Shown: positions 1 through 11,830, numbered from the stretch's first letter. The stretch: 64,000 nucleotides of DNA from Closterium sp. NIES-65 (GCA_948144175.1 CANXME010002104.1:186001-250000), one strand, 5' to 3'. Program-made: numbers and translations. The notes: generated by a model not told the origin, from the sequence alone.

Positions 1-1358
1 GTGGAAAACAGAAAGCAGAAACTTGGAGAGCACTTACCGAGGGGGCTGGAGGCGTCGTGAAGTCCCGCGGCTGTCTGAAACGGGAAGCAACAACGACATT
101 AGTACATGTGGAAAACAGAAAGCAGAATCTTGGAGAGCACTTACCGAGGGGGCTGGAGGCGTCGTGAAGTCCCGCGGCTGTCTGAAACGGGAAGCAACAA
201 CGACATTAGTACATGTGGAAAACAGAAAGCAGAAACTTGGAGAGCACTTACCGAGGGAGCTGGAGGCGTCGTGAAGTCGTGCGGCTGTCTGAAACGGGAA
301 GCAACAACGACATTAGTACATGTGGAAAACAGAAAGCAGAATCTTGGAGAGCACTTACCGAGGGGGCTGGAGGCGTCGTGAAGTCCCGCGGCTGTCTGAA
401 ACGGGAAGCAACAACGACATTAGTACATGTGGAAAACAGAAAGCAGAAACTTGGAGAGCACTTACCGAGGGGGCTGGAGGCGTCGTGAAGTCCCGCGGCT
501 GTCTGAAACGGGAAGCAACAACGACATTAGTACATGTGGAAAACAGAAAGCAGAAACTTGGAGAGCACTTACCGAGGGGGCTGGAGGCGTCGTGAAGTCT
601 CGCGGCTGTCTGAAACGGGAAGCAACAACGACATTAGTACATGTGGAAAACAGAAAGCAGAATCTTGGAGAGCACTTACCGAGGGGGCTGGAGGCGTCGT
701 GAAGTCCCGCGGCTGTCTGAAACGGGAAGCAACAACGACATTAGTACATGTGGAAAACAGAAAGCAGAATCTTGGAGAGCACTTACCGAGGGGGCTGGAG
801 GCGTCGTGAAGTCCCGCGGCTGTCTGAAACGGGAAGCAACAACGACATTAGTACATGTGGAAAACAGAAAGCAGAAACTTGGAGAGCACTTACCGAGGGA
901 GCTGGAGGTGTCGTGAAGTCCCGCGGCTGTCTGAAACGGGAAGCAACAACGACATTAGTACATGTGGAAAACAGAAAGCAGAATCTTGGAGAGCACTTAC
1001 CGAGGGGGCTGGAGGCGACGTGAAGTCCCGCGGCTGTCTGAAACGGGAAGCAACAACGACATTAGTACATGTGGAAAACAGAAAGCAGAATCTTGGACAG
1101 CACTTACCGAGGGGGCTGGAGGCGTCGTGAAGTCCCGCGGCTGTCTGAAACGGGAGGCAACAACAACATTAGTACATGTGGAAAACAGAAAGCAGAAACT
1201 TGGAGAGCACTTACCGAGGGGGCTGGAGGCGTCGTGAAGTCCCGCGGCTGTCTGAAACGGGAGGCGACAACGACATTAGTACATGTGGAAAACAGAAAGC
1301 AGAAACTTGGAGAGCACTTACCGAGGGGGCTGGAGCGTTGTTGATGTCTTCGTGACGG
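1..1358. repeat. 107-bp tandem array, about 12.5 copies plus one diverged unit
   Basis: The unit repeats with an exact 107-bp period and only a few substitutions between copies. The last unit (1322-1358 and flank) is diverged but keeps the splice-like signals on the minus strand. Plus-strand open frames of about 91 codons across the array merely reflect the repeat. Confidence 0.97.
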
Positions 1359-2067
1359 CTAAGACAAGAAGACACACACATAACAACATTAGGCATGCGA
1401 CGACACAAGAAAGCAAAGAAGACAGCAGCTTACAACGGGTCCTAGCTGCTGCGTCCTCGTGTTGCTCCCACCTTGGTGTTGCCTCCCCCGTTCTTGCTGT
1501 ACCTAGAAGAGGGGCGGCACAAATTTAATTCTTTGCTGTTGCGTCCCCGTATTGCCCCCGCCTTGGTGTTGCCCCTTGATGCTTGCTGTACCTAGAAGAG
1601 GGGCGGCACAAAAAATATATTTTGAAGGTGCTGCTCATCCTGCCGCTGCTCCTCGTGTTGATCCTTTGCCCCCCAGGGGGTCAAAGCGCCTCACTTGAAG
1701 GTGCTGCTCCTCGTGTTGATCCTTTGCCCCCCAGGGGGTCAAAGCGCCTCACTTGAAGGTGCTGCTCCTCGTGTTGATCCTTTGCCCCCCAGGGGGTCAA
1801 AGCGCCTCACTTGAAGGTGCTGCTCCTCGTGTTGATCCTTTGCCCCCCAGGGGGTCAAAGCGCCTCACTTGAAGGTGCTGCTCCTCGTGTTGATCCTTTG
1901 CCCCCCAGGGGGTCAAAGCGCCTCACTTGAAGCTCCACCTCCTCAAATCCTTTCCCGTCCTTGCTGCCCCGGTAATGCTTCAGGACCAGCTGTTCAATTT
2001 TGCTCACTGCAACGCTTGCAGTGAGGAACATGCAAAAGAGTTTTGAGAAACCCTGCTTTTGAGACAT
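1..2067 (-). CDS. Putative micro-exon repeat protein gene (partial, runs off the window start)
   Basis: I do not recognise the product. Read on the minus strand, every 107-bp unit of the array at 1-1358 holds a 37-nt exon bounded by an acceptor ending TTTCAG and a donor CG|GTAAGTG, with a TACTAAT branch-point-like motif about 24 nt before the acceptor; the intron is 70 nt. Exons lie at 38-74 and every 107 bp up to 1215-1251, plus a diverged one, also 37 nt, at 1322-1358. Because 37 is not a multiple of 3, successive exons are read in rotating frames; all three frames of the consensus are open, giving a 37-residue Pro/Arg/Ser-rich repeat. A possible first exon is 1927-2067: ATG at 2065-2067, a short hydrophobic stretch, then a charged segment ending at a GTGAGG donor. 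A further exon near 1430-1492 is possible but contains a stop in one frame. Splice structure is seen; transcription and protein are inferred. Confidence 0.4.
1445..1613. repeat. Two-copy direct repeat, about 80 bp, offset 89-90 bp
   Basis: Copies at about 1445-1523 and 1535-1613 end in the same segment, CCTAGAAGAGGGGCGG. On the minus strand this segment reads as an acceptor (CTCTTCTAG) followed by GTACAGCAAG, so the duplication repeats an acceptor plus the start of a possible exon. Confidence 0.8.
1620..1935. repeat. 58-bp tandem array, about 5 copies
   Basis: The motif CTTGAAGGTGCTGCTC recurs at 1694, 1752, 1810 and 1868, a 58-bp period, and the array ends at the possible exon 1927-2067. 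On the minus strand each copy carries TTCAA|GTGAGG, a donor-like site identical to that exon's own donor, so these look like repeated exon-end-plus-donor segments. Confidence 0.9.
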
Positions 2068-2239
2068 CACTTCAGCTAAGCTGCAGTGAGAAGGAAGAGA
2101 GAGAAAGAGTGAGTGAGTTTCGAGATGTCTCTCAAAACTCACTCAGAAAAGAGAAGACAGGAGGAACGGAACACTGCAGTGCACTGCAGGACACAACAAA
2201 ACTGGATTTGAGGCGCCTCAAACCAGCAAACGAGGTCCT

Positions 2240-2960
2240 CACACCTCACATTCACTCTGACTCACTCTCACTGTCACCCTCACTCTCACTCTCACCCTCG
2301 CTCTCTTCTCACTCTCCACTCACTCTCGCTCTCCTCACGTCCTCTCTATGCTCCTCCCAGCAGGTCCCAGCCGTCTCCTTCCACTGCTGCTGCTGCTACT
2401 GCTGCTCTTCGCTGCTGCTGCTGCCACCGCTGCTGCTGCTGCTGCCACCGCTGTCGCTGCTGCCACTGCTGCTGCTGCTGCCACCGCTGGTGTCACTGCT
2501 GGTCTTCTCTTCTGCTGCCAACCACTGCTGCTGTCAGCTGTAGTGTCATTGCGGACCTCTCTCCTTCTCCAACCGCTGCTGCCACCGCTGGTGTCACTGC
2601 TTGCATCCCCTTCTCCTCCCACTGCCGCTGCCACCGCTGGTGTCACTGGTGGCCAACGCAGCATCAGAGCTGCTTGCTGTCGTCCCATCACTCCGCAGGA
2701 GGCAGCACCAGCAGCAGCTCGCAGATTGCTGGTGTCGATTTCGTGTCCCCTCTGTGCCTTCCCTGCTGCAGCTCAGGGCAGCGATTGACTGGCCTCCCAA
2801 CACCCAGCAGCAGCGCCAGAAAAGTGTAGGGCATTCGTCTCGTGTTGCCACTTCTTCTGCCCCTGCCGCTGCTGCTCACAGTGCTGCTTCTGCCACTGCC
2901 GCTCTCCTCCTGCTTTCACTGCTGCCGCTGTCAATGCTGCTCCTGTTTCTGCTTCTCCTC
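2240..2960. repeat. Low-complexity CT-rich then CTG/CCGCTG trinucleotide-rich tract
   Basis: 2240-2340 is a run of CACTCT/TCACTC. From about 2380 to 2960 the sequence is dominated by GCTGCT and CCGCTG triplets. Open frames on both strands here (Ala- or Leu-rich) are composition artefacts; no gene is supported. Confidence 0.85.
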
Positions 2961-3559
2961 AGACAGACTAACGCCCTGCACAGTGCCGGAGAGTCGCAAT
3001 CGCACGGGGAAGATCAATCAGTGAGTCGACAGAGCAGATTGACAGAGTGAAGAAGATCGAATGCAAGGAGGAGAAAGGACAGCGGAAAAGCGACGAATAA
3101 CACGAAAGCAATTGAAACTACCCAGGCAGAAAAAAACTCGAATGAGGAGAGAGAAGGGAGAGGGGGAAAATAAAAAAATGGGGGGTGTTTTGTCATGGCT
3201 CCAATTACTTACTTGCTTATCCAGTCGCTGCTGCTCCAGATGCCCCCAACGCAGCAGGTGCTATCCAGTCGCTGATGCTCCGTCTTCCCACCGACGCCTT
3301 AGCGTTGCCTCCCTGCACAGAGATCAGAGAGTCGCAGGGAAGGATAATCAGAGAAGAGTTGACAGAGCAAATTGACTGAGTGAAGAAGACCGATTTCAAG
3401 CAAGGAAAACGAATGCCTTGAAAACACTGAAGTGAGTGGAAAACGCGAATGAGGAGGAAGATGGGAGGGCGAGGAGAAGAGAGGAAGAGCTCCAGTTACT
3501 TACTTGCTTCTCAAGTCGCTGCTTCTCCTGTTGCTGCTTCTCCACTTGCCGCTTCTCCA

Positions 3560-4930
3560 ACACAGCAGCACCGCTTCCAACACAGCAGCACCGCTCCAAC
3601 ACAGCAGCACCGCTCCATCACAGCAGCACCGCCTCCAACACAGCAGCACTGCTCCAACACAGCAGCACCGCTCCAACACAGCAGCACCGCCTCCAACACA
3701 GCAGCACCGCCTCCAACACAGCAGCACCACCTCCTACGCAGCAGCACCGCCTCCTACACAGCAGCACCGCCTCCAACACAGCAGCACCGCCTCCAACACA
3801 GCAGCACTGCTCCAACAAAGCAGCACTGCCTCCAACATAGCAGCACCGCCTCCAACACAGCAGCACCGCCCCAACACAGCAGGACCGCCTCCAACACAGC
3901 AGCACCGCTCCAACACAGCACCGCCCCAACACAGCAGGACCGCCTCCAACACAGCAGCACCGCTCCAACACAGCAGCACCGCCTCCAACACAGCAGCACC
4001 GCTCTAAAACAGCAGCACCGCTCCAACACAGCAGCACCGCTCAAACACAGCAGCACCACTCCAACACAGCAGCACCGCCTCCCACACAACAGCACAGCCT
4101 CAAACACAGCAGCACTGCTCCAACACAGCAGCACTGCTCCAACACAGCAGCACCGCTCCAACACAGCAGCACCGCTCCAACACAACAGCACCGCCTCCAA
4201 CACAGCAGCAGCGCTTCCAACACAGCAGCACCGCTCCAACACAGCAGCACCGCTCCAACACAGCAGTATCACCTCCAACACAGCAGCACAGCCTCAAACA
4301 CAGCAGCACCGCTCCAACACAGCAGCACTGCTCCAACACAGCAGCACCGCTCCAACACAGCAGCACCGCCTCCAACACAGCAGCACCGCCTCAAACACAG
4401 CAACACCGCTCCAACACAGCAGCACCGCCTCCAACACAGCAGCACCGCTCCAACACAGCAGCACCGCTCCAACACAACAGCACCGCCTCCAACACAGCAG
4501 CAGCGCTTCCAACACAGCAGCACCGCTCCAACACAGCAGCACCGCTCCAACACAGCAGTACCACCTCCAACACAGCAGCACAGCCTCAAACACAGTAGCA
4601 CCGCTCCAACACAGCAGCACCGCCTCCAACACAGCAGCACCGCTCCAACACAGCAGCACCGCTCAAACGCAGCAGCCCCGCCTCCAACACAGCAGCACCG
4701 CCTCCAATACAGCAGCACCGCCTCCAACACAGCAGCACCGCCTCCAACACAGCAGCACCGCCTCCAACACAGCAGCACCGCTCCAACACAGCCGCACCGC
4801 CTCCAACACAGCAGCACCGCCTCCTATGCAGCAGCACCGCCTCCAACACAGCAGCACCGCCTCCAAAACAGCAGCACCGCCTCCAACACAGCAGCAGCAC
4901 CGTTCCGCCTCCAACACAGCAGCAACGCCA
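3560..4930. repeat. 19/20-bp minisatellite, about 70 units
   Basis: Units of CTCCAACACAGCAGCACCG (19 bp) alternate irregularly with a 20-bp form carrying one extra C. The mix shifts the frame often, yet long open frames exist on both strands, including a 549-codon plus-strand frame at 3449-5098 made of Ser/Thr/Ala/Gln/His repeats. I treat this as repeat DNA and not as a gene because openness in many frames is inherent to the unit. Confidence 0.95.
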
Positions 4931-5089
4931 GTCAACGTCATGCTTCCATGGACGCAGCAGCACCGCGCCAGCACCAACGCCTGTCAGGCATCTCTTCTCG
5001 TCCGCACCAACGCAGCAGTCAGCATCACCTCTTGCACGCTATTCTCCCGCGGCTGCACGGACGCAGCAGCACCGCTCCAGCTCTTGGCG

Positions 5090-7900
5090 AGAGATTAACT
5101 CCAGCTCTTGGCGAGAGATTAGCCCACGAACCGTTAGCTCCAACGCAAACCAGTAAACTAGCTCCCGCTCCAGCTCCAGTTCACGGCAGCACCGCTCCAG
5201 CTCTTGGCGAGAGATAGGCTCCAACGCTGACGAGGTAACTAGCTCCCGCTTCTGCACGGACGGAGACAGTTCACATCACGACGGGTGAGTGAGATACGGA
5301 CGCCATGATATATACGCCAGATTGAACGCAAACGAAACGCGAACGCCAAAAATAGCCACGAAACGTTTACCCTACAGATAGCGCGTCGCCTGAGAGCGTA
5401 TTTTAAGTTGGACGAAAACTCACCGGCGAGCTTCTCCGTAGTATCTGCGCGAACGTCGACGCATTCGCGTCCATGAAAACGGCCCCTTCGATTACGAGTG
5501 AGTGAGATACGTTGACGTATTCGCATCGGCCGAATTCACAAGATCCAGGGACGTCGCGAGCGTCGCACGGTCGTTGTATCACGACGAAGCTCCTTCGCGA
5601 GCTACCCCGCCGTGAGTGTCGACGTGTGGACGAGCGGATCCTCCGTCGTACTACCATCCACGGCTTCGCGGGCTCTTCGGGATCGACGAATAATCAGACT
5701 AAAAAAAGCTTCTCCGTCAATCATTTCGCCGCAAGTTTAGTCACGAACTCGCCGTCACGAAGAGCGTCCGTAATAGTGTCGAGAGCTCTCTCGCCGATGA
5801 GATCTCTTCCATGCATCCATGTGTTCGTGATCTCTACCGCCACCTCCTCACGAAAATCCTCACGTAGTAACATCATTCGACACCGTCAGGCGTCTTCGCG
5901 TGGTCATCTTCGTTAACGTCGCAAGTGCCTACGTCGGTCGTCAGTGTAGGCGTCGGACGTTAGTAGTTGTTGGAAGCGGTGTCGCACGTCAGCATCGGCG
6001 TCGGACGGACGGCATCGCGACGACGTCGTAGGATGCATGCTGCGAGATCGATTGGTGCTTGCTGCAGGCTCTGCGAGATTCCCTGGATAATGCCGATCGA
6101 TTGATGCTTGCTTCACTGGAAGCCAAATGAGCCTAACCACACGAACGGCATCGTAGGACAAAGCATGACCGCGAAAAACTTCATTGTGGAAGAAAGCTTC
6201 AGGTTGCTAGCGTGACACGAAAGAAAATCTCACGAAACAGCTGATTCGCGGCGAGAGCCTGACATCTAATAATAAGACTTGATCGAAAAAGGAGTTGACG
6301 GGTCTCATTCGATGATTCTTAAGCGTCTATAATAGAATTAACGACGACTTTATCGTTGATGAACGGTGAATCTAGCAGCCGGTCGTCCTGAAAATGATCT
6401 GACGGTCGTATAATTAAGAGTGTAGAGCGTTCTGATCTGAAGCCCAAGCTTAGTCTCAAGCGATTGCTATTTTTGACGCACGTGTTATTACTAAAGAAGC
6501 GGCCATGGTCGGACGGACCGAATTAGCAAGCAAGCGCCTGAAAGAACTCACGGAGCAGAACCAAGCGAGAGGGATTGTGGTTAGGAAGGGAATGCGAGGC
6601 GAGCGCAAGTGAGGTGATTCGCCATGCAGCAGAGTCACTCACAGGGACGAAGGAAAGCCCAAGCCGAGGTGAACTAGGCCATTGTGAGCCAAGTTTGGTA
6701 TTTCGGTTGAGTTTGTTTCCTCACGTTCCTATGCGATACCACGTGAACGAGGTTCGGTTTATCGAGTCCAGCTGAATGCGATGCCCAAGTCCAAGCCGAG
6801 GTGAGGAGAGGAGAGGGGAGGAGTGCCGAAGCAAACGATGTGAGTGAAGGGGAGTGAGGAGCCGAGTCGCCATGCAAGCCGAGAACGTCCCATCTCCAGT
6901 CTAAACCCAAGGCGGGGGACGCCGCTGCTGCAGAGCCTGGTTGCGGGAAATTTGCGTTGACGAGGCGGGAAGCCTCAGAAAGTTGGCGGAGGAGGTGCGC
7001 TGAACGGCAGGGAGCTGCGAGGACTGTCAGACGAGTGAAATAAGCTTTCGCCAGAGTTAGATAGCTACCACACACCGAACTACAAATAAGGTTACCGTGT
7101 TTTCGCGGGGGAGCTGCTCCTGACACCGACGGCGTTGGATGGGGTGGTGATGGTGAGGAGAGGTTTGTTGACAGGCAGCAACGCTATTGGCACGCAGCTT
7201 GTGCAAGTGCCAGACCACAATTTCAAATTTGAGTTGACCGTCACGTCAACCATGCGGAGGGAAAAGTCCATTCCAGCCGTCTTGTCCCATCCAGCGCACA
7301 ACCCCCGTAGTATCGGTGTCGATATATACCAATGTTTCTATTCACATGTTAATTCAAAGCATGCTTACGGATTTATTGATTAAACATACCATTGACATAT
7401 TCATTATAGTCTCAGGTATTGCCCTCCCCTGAGGAAAACCAACATTTTGCATTACCGGTTATATCTTGCAAAAGGGGTGGCCTCAAGAGAAGCACGTTTG
7501 GATTGGGGAGCAATTGACAATCAGGGTGCAAGTGCAATGTTGGGTCCCTGATTGCCCCCAGCAGATGAAAGAATCAACCGGCAAATTCCACTATATCTCC
7601 CTGATTTAGCAGGAAAACATTACTAGTCTTAGCACAACCTAGACACAAGAAAGAACTAAGATATTTCTTAATTGTGGAACCATGCGGGACTGAGGTAGCT
7701 TTATCCTAGACAGGCAGCAAGCCTTTCTTAACCCCCTCTGGAAGTGCAGCTTCCATGGGACTCTCGTGGCAAGTGCTTTAAGCTGCACAAAAGAAACATA
7801 GAACGGCAAAAGGGAAGGGTGAGTTGAGGTAGATGCTGCAGATGAGGAAACAGCAAGCCGGATACAGCAGGGAACATGATGAAGTAGTGCGCTCAGCAGG
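5090..7900. other. Stretch without a recognised gene
   Basis: 5080-5240 holds a few copies of a motif containing CTCTTGGCGAGAGATTA. About 5240-6160 is rich in CGA/TCG and unlike its neighbours; short open frames occur on both strands but none is recognisable. 6160-7640 shows nothing I can support. About 7640-7918 is probably the 3' untranslated region of the glutamine synthetase gene. Confidence 0.5.
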
Positions 7901-7918
7901 CATGCAGCAAGAGGGTTA

Positions 7919-10086
7919 TCATTGCAGGGCAACGCCTGTCTCACCCTTGGGGTCCCAGAGGATGGTGGTGTCGGCAATCTTGGAGGTGACCACGTAGGGG
8001 TCCATGTTGCTGGCCGGCCGGCGGTCCTCAAAGTACCCCTTCTTCTGGGCCTCCGTGTCCCGTCCCACTCGCACCGAGCACCCACGGTTCGCCACACCCT
8101 GAAATACACAGGAACAATGGGACGAGATCAATGAGCAAGAGTTCGTTCAAGCTAGAGAAGTGCGTTACAAGTCACATCTCATCATGCAATGGAGAACATT
8201 TCCATGTGCTGCACATACACATTCTCATGCACTGGTCACCATCACACGCCGTACCCATGAGAAGGTGTTGACGTCAGCAGTCTCGTGCTTGCCAGTGAGC
8301 CGTCGCTCGTTGCCCTCGCCATAGGCGGCGATGTGCTCCTTGTGCCGCAGGCCCAGCTTCTCAATGGCCTTCAGGATCACGTCGTACCCGCCCTCCTCAC
8401 GCATCGCCTTGGTGCTGTAGTTGGTGTGGCACCCTGCACCGTTCCAATCGCCCTGTGCACGCCCAAGCAAACAGTAGCGTGCGCATGAACCCAAGTAAGT
8501 GGCAGGACTCCACAACCGTTTGTCAATGAGGACCCATGGAAGATTCAAAGGAGCATCTGAGGCGAATGATGGCACGAAAGTGATGCTAGCGAACATTACA
8601 TCGAGCGCTTACCTCAATGGGCTTAGGATCGAGCGTCAGAACCACACCAGCCATCTCCGTCACTCTCTGCAAGAGAAACACAGCACACAATGTAGCGCGT
8701 TAGGCAACACGCGGTTGTGACAGGCAGTAGAATGGAACCATGAATGGTTAAGCGCGTTAAGCTCCAAGCTGAATGCGTACCTCGAGCAGGTAGCGACCCA
8801 TCCAGAGGTGATCACCCGCCTCAATGCCCGTGCACGGCCCCACTTGGAACTCCCACTGGCCGGGCATGACCTCCGCGTTGATGCCGCTGATCTTAACTCC
8901 CGCGTACAGGCACGCCTTGTAGTGCGCGTCCACGATGTCGCGACCCCACGCCTTGTCCGCGCCCGTGCCGCAGTAGTACGGCCCCTGCGGCGCGGGGTAC
9001 CCGCCTGTGGGCCACCCGAGCGGCCACTTGACGTCCTTCTGCATCAGCGTGTACTCTTGCTCCAGGCCGAACCTGGTGATATGGCGAATCAGTAGACGAA
9101 AGAAGCAGACGGAACGAGATAATCAGTGGTGCTCATAGTGTGTTGCGGTCTAGCAATAACGTGACATCGCAGAGGGAGACGATCAAACTTTTGTTGCAGA
9201 ATACATTTACGATTCAAGGGCGATGCTCATGCGCAGACTCACCAGGCCTCGTGCTCCTTGACTTTGTCGAAGATGGAGGCGGCGAGAGCGCGCTTGTTCG
9301 TGGGAATGGGCTGGCCCTGCGGCGTGTAGCAGTCGCAGATGACCAGAATGTTGTTTCCTCCGCGGAACGGGTCCCTGAAGATTGCTTGCGGGCTGCACGA
9401 GCGACAATGCGGGACAATGCGGGAAGGAGAATGAGGGTCAGGACGAATACAATGCAGTCCACGGAGAGAACGAAGCAAAAGAAACGATTGATTCAGATGC
9501 TTCTAAAGAGCTGAACCGCGAGGCGAGGTCGATGCGAGTGAGAAACTTACTAGAGAATGACCTCGCTGTCGTCGCCGGGTGCCTGGCCAGTGCTGGAGCC
9601 ATCGAAGTTCCACTTGGGAAGCTTCGCCACGTCATCTGGTCCAATGGGTCCCTTGAGAGTCTGATCACATTTCGCGACACGTAGCAACCAAATGGAAAAC
9701 AAGATCAGATTGAGTTTACAGATCGTACATAAAGTGCGAGGCAGAGCGGCACGGACAACAAGATCAGATTGAGTTTACAGATCGTACATAAAGTGCGAGG
9801 CAGAGCGGCACGGACAACAGTCACAACGAATCATCATTCCCAGGATGCTTACCCGAGCCTTGCTCCTGATGTCAATGCCTGAGCCACCAATCCTGCAGAC
9901 GCATAACCAGCTCGAACTAAGTTAGGTTTCACAACCAAAAACAGGATCGAAGACCGACGACGTGGTTGACTGAGATGCAAATCCAGAATCATGACCAGAA
10001 GGAACACGAACTGACCAGATGTATTCAGCGATGATGTCTCCAGTGGTGATTTCGATGTTCTTCAGCTGATCGATGGAGGACGCCAT
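7919..10086 (-). CDS. GLN1: Glutamine synthetase, cytosolic type (8 exons)
   Basis: Catalyses ATP-dependent synthesis of glutamine from glutamate and ammonium, the entry step of nitrogen assimilation. Exons in transcript order: 10086-10016, 9892-9853, 9660-9551, 9392-9243, 9072-8781, 8666-8613, 8452-8255, 8098-7919. All junctions are GT-AG, phases agree, and the total is 1095 nt (364 aa plus stop), close to the usual ~356 aa of plant GS1. Visible motifs include [17 protein letters not shown] near residue 70, GLEQEY (residues 126-131), [14 protein letters not shown] (190-203, metal/substrate glutamates), [12 protein letters not shown] (243-254) and [13 protein letters not shown] (285-297). The ATG at 10084-10086 opens a family-typical N-terminus ([10 protein letters not shown]...). 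No transit peptide precedes it, so a cytosolic decamer is inferred. No partial exon copies occur in its introns. The gene looks intact. Confidence 0.96.
9698..9815. repeat. 59-bp tandem duplication inside glutamine synthetase intron 2
   Basis: A segment beginning AACAAGATCAGATTGAG is repeated in tandem at 9698-9756 and 9757-9815 with essentially no differences. It lies wholly in the intron between exons 2 and 3 and should not affect the product. Confidence 0.9.
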
Positions 10087-11507
10087 ATTCACTAATTATC
10101 GGGGACGAAGAACCAGGTAGGTACGCTGAAGAATAGGAGATTTCGTGAAACGTCTGTGGAAGTATTGAGCGTAGAATAACAGCTGCTGATCACAACTCCG
10201 AGAACGCCGTGATTTATACGAAGGAATGGATGCTCTCAAGGATTCGTCTTGGGAGTGCTTCCACTAGCTGTCACTCCCTGATCACAGCGGCTGGGAATGT
10301 CTGGGCAGCGCAGTTGGGCTGCAAAAGAGGAAACGCGCGGCGAGGATTGCACTTTTTCCGGTTGACCCATCGGCTGCTGATGCGTTGTACAACAGCCACT
10401 CCGGGTGAGCCACGTACGAATGCTCTGCGTTCTGTTGATTGGTTGTTATTCCACATCAGCCAAACTCGAGGAGACGATATTATGGAAAAGGCATGGCATC
10501 CTGACCGTTCCTTATCACAGATCGACAGTTTTCACACTGATAAGGCAGCTTTTTGCCCCGTTGGCCATTGCCTAGCACAGATCAGCTAAAAGATCTTGGG
10601 GAAAGCGCGTCGCACGGTGCTTGGGCTGGAGTTCCACGTGATCCAAATTTCCTTCTTTGCTGGAAAAGTTTGGCTGTTGGAAATGGATAAGATCACTAAT
10701 CCATTCAGCTCGTGCCATGTCAGCAGACCAGTGGGCCCTACGGGAGTCTGCTTCGGGTTTGCCCGTCAGAGGTGGAACCACGAGGAATTGAAAATGTCGT
10801 TTATTGGGCATCCTCATCACATGTCATTCCAGCAATGCATTGGCAAGTTCGATATTCCCTCATTTTCCTCTGTGTCAGTCGAAACTGTGACATTATTATT
10901 AATTAAAAACACCAACTAAGGTTTGTAGTGTATAAACGTGACATTCAGGGGGGGCACCGCGTGGTGTACATAAATTGTTTTCACATTCTCAATTATAGAT
11001 TACCCTGTATGTCTGTTAGTGACAGAAAATGTAATACATATCCTGATTATTGAATATATATACTTTCAGAAATGAGCGTGTGCCAAATCATTGTACATGC
11101 CAAACACAGATCTGAATTTCCATGAACTTCATAAACAGGTGCATCCACCTGCACTACACCTAATTGCTAAAATCAAACAGACATCCATCTTGCAGAAATT
11201 ACTTCCCAGCACCTGCACATGTAAGGGAAAAAGATGACTACATTGGTTAAGCAATAAAACTAAAAATGTTGCAAGGACACAATCAAGTAGCTAACTTGTG
11301 ACTGAAACAGCCATAGCTGCCTGAAACGATAAGCCACGCACACAGCCTTGAAGGCCATGTTGCTCTACAGACCCCCAAGGGCAAGCATGCATTGAGAGCA
11401 AGCTCACAAATTGGTAAGGGATCTGAGTTTACTCACAGCGACCACACACCAAATGAAACAACAGCATGAATCAGGGTTGAAAGAAAACAGGCAGGGCATA
11501 GAGAATG
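10087..11507. other. Intergenic stretch upstream of glutamine synthetase
   Basis: The first few hundred bases presumably hold the glutamine synthetase 5' untranslated region and promoter; I see no clear TATA box that I would annotate. No coding exon, RNA gene or repeat could be supported. Short open frames near 10209-10589 show no recognisable motifs. Confidence 0.4.
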
Positions 11508-11587
11508 GAGCAGTCAGCTGGTAGTGCATGTGAGTACTCTTCATTGTGTATCAGCACAGGTCTATGAGTTTGATCATCACTCTGCTC
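11508..11587 (-). ncRNA. C/D-box snoRNA, family A copy 1 (U25-like)
   Basis: Read on the minus strand: terminal stem GAGCAG/CTGCTC, C box GTGATGA (11580-11574), internal D' CTGA, D box CTGA (11517-11514) beside the 3' stem. The guide before D' includes CATAGACCTGT, which pairs with the conserved 18S rRNA segment ACAGGUCUGUG with one G-U pair. That placement predicts 2'-O-methylation of the first G of AGGU, the site attributed to U25 (human G1490). The target of the guide next to the D box is unresolved. Confidence 0.75.
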
Positions 11588-11627
11588 AGACACGTGTAGG
11601 TCAGAATCCAATGAGTTGAATTTGAGC

Positions 11628-11709
11628 ATTTGCCTCAGTCGAAAGATGGTGATTGGATTTAGAATCAAAGACAGGCTCATGATTGGACAATTCTGCATCA
11701 ATGGCAAAT
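11628..11709 (-). ncRNA. C/D-box snoRNA, family B copy 1
   Basis: Minus strand: perfect 7-bp terminal stem ATTTGCC/GGCAAAT, D box CTGA immediately inside the 3' stem, and a weak C box (TTGATGC). The guide before D contains TCACCATCTTTCG, complementary over 13 nt to the conserved 25S/28S rRNA segment CGAAAGAUGGUGA. This predicts methylation of an A in CGAAAG. Closest known guides would be those for this 25S neighbourhood (snR39/U51/U32 type), but the family assignment is uncertain. Confidence 0.65.
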
Positions 11710-11830
11710 GGCTGAATGTATCTATCAGGAAAAACAAGAAAATGTCGGATTAGTCTAAGCAGACATCAAATACAAGTGTGGACGGAAATGACAATCATGC
11801 CAAAAAGCTGGAACACCAACAAAGTAGAAA

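Noticed and set aside
23-1344. Plus-strand 91-codon frames in the 107-bp array
   Set aside because: They recur only because the unit recurs; the minus strand carries the consistent splice signals.
2043-3050. Leu/Ala-rich proteins in several frames
   Set aside because: CTG and CT-rich low complexity; no start context, domain or splice logic supports a gene.
3449-5098. 549-codon repetitive protein gene
   Set aside because: Open frames exist on both strands throughout the minisatellite, there is no domain, and frame shifts with each 19/20-bp change argue against coding.
7919-10086. Plastid glutamine synthetase (GS2)
   Set aside because: No N-terminal transit peptide precedes the family-typical start and the length fits the cytosolic form.
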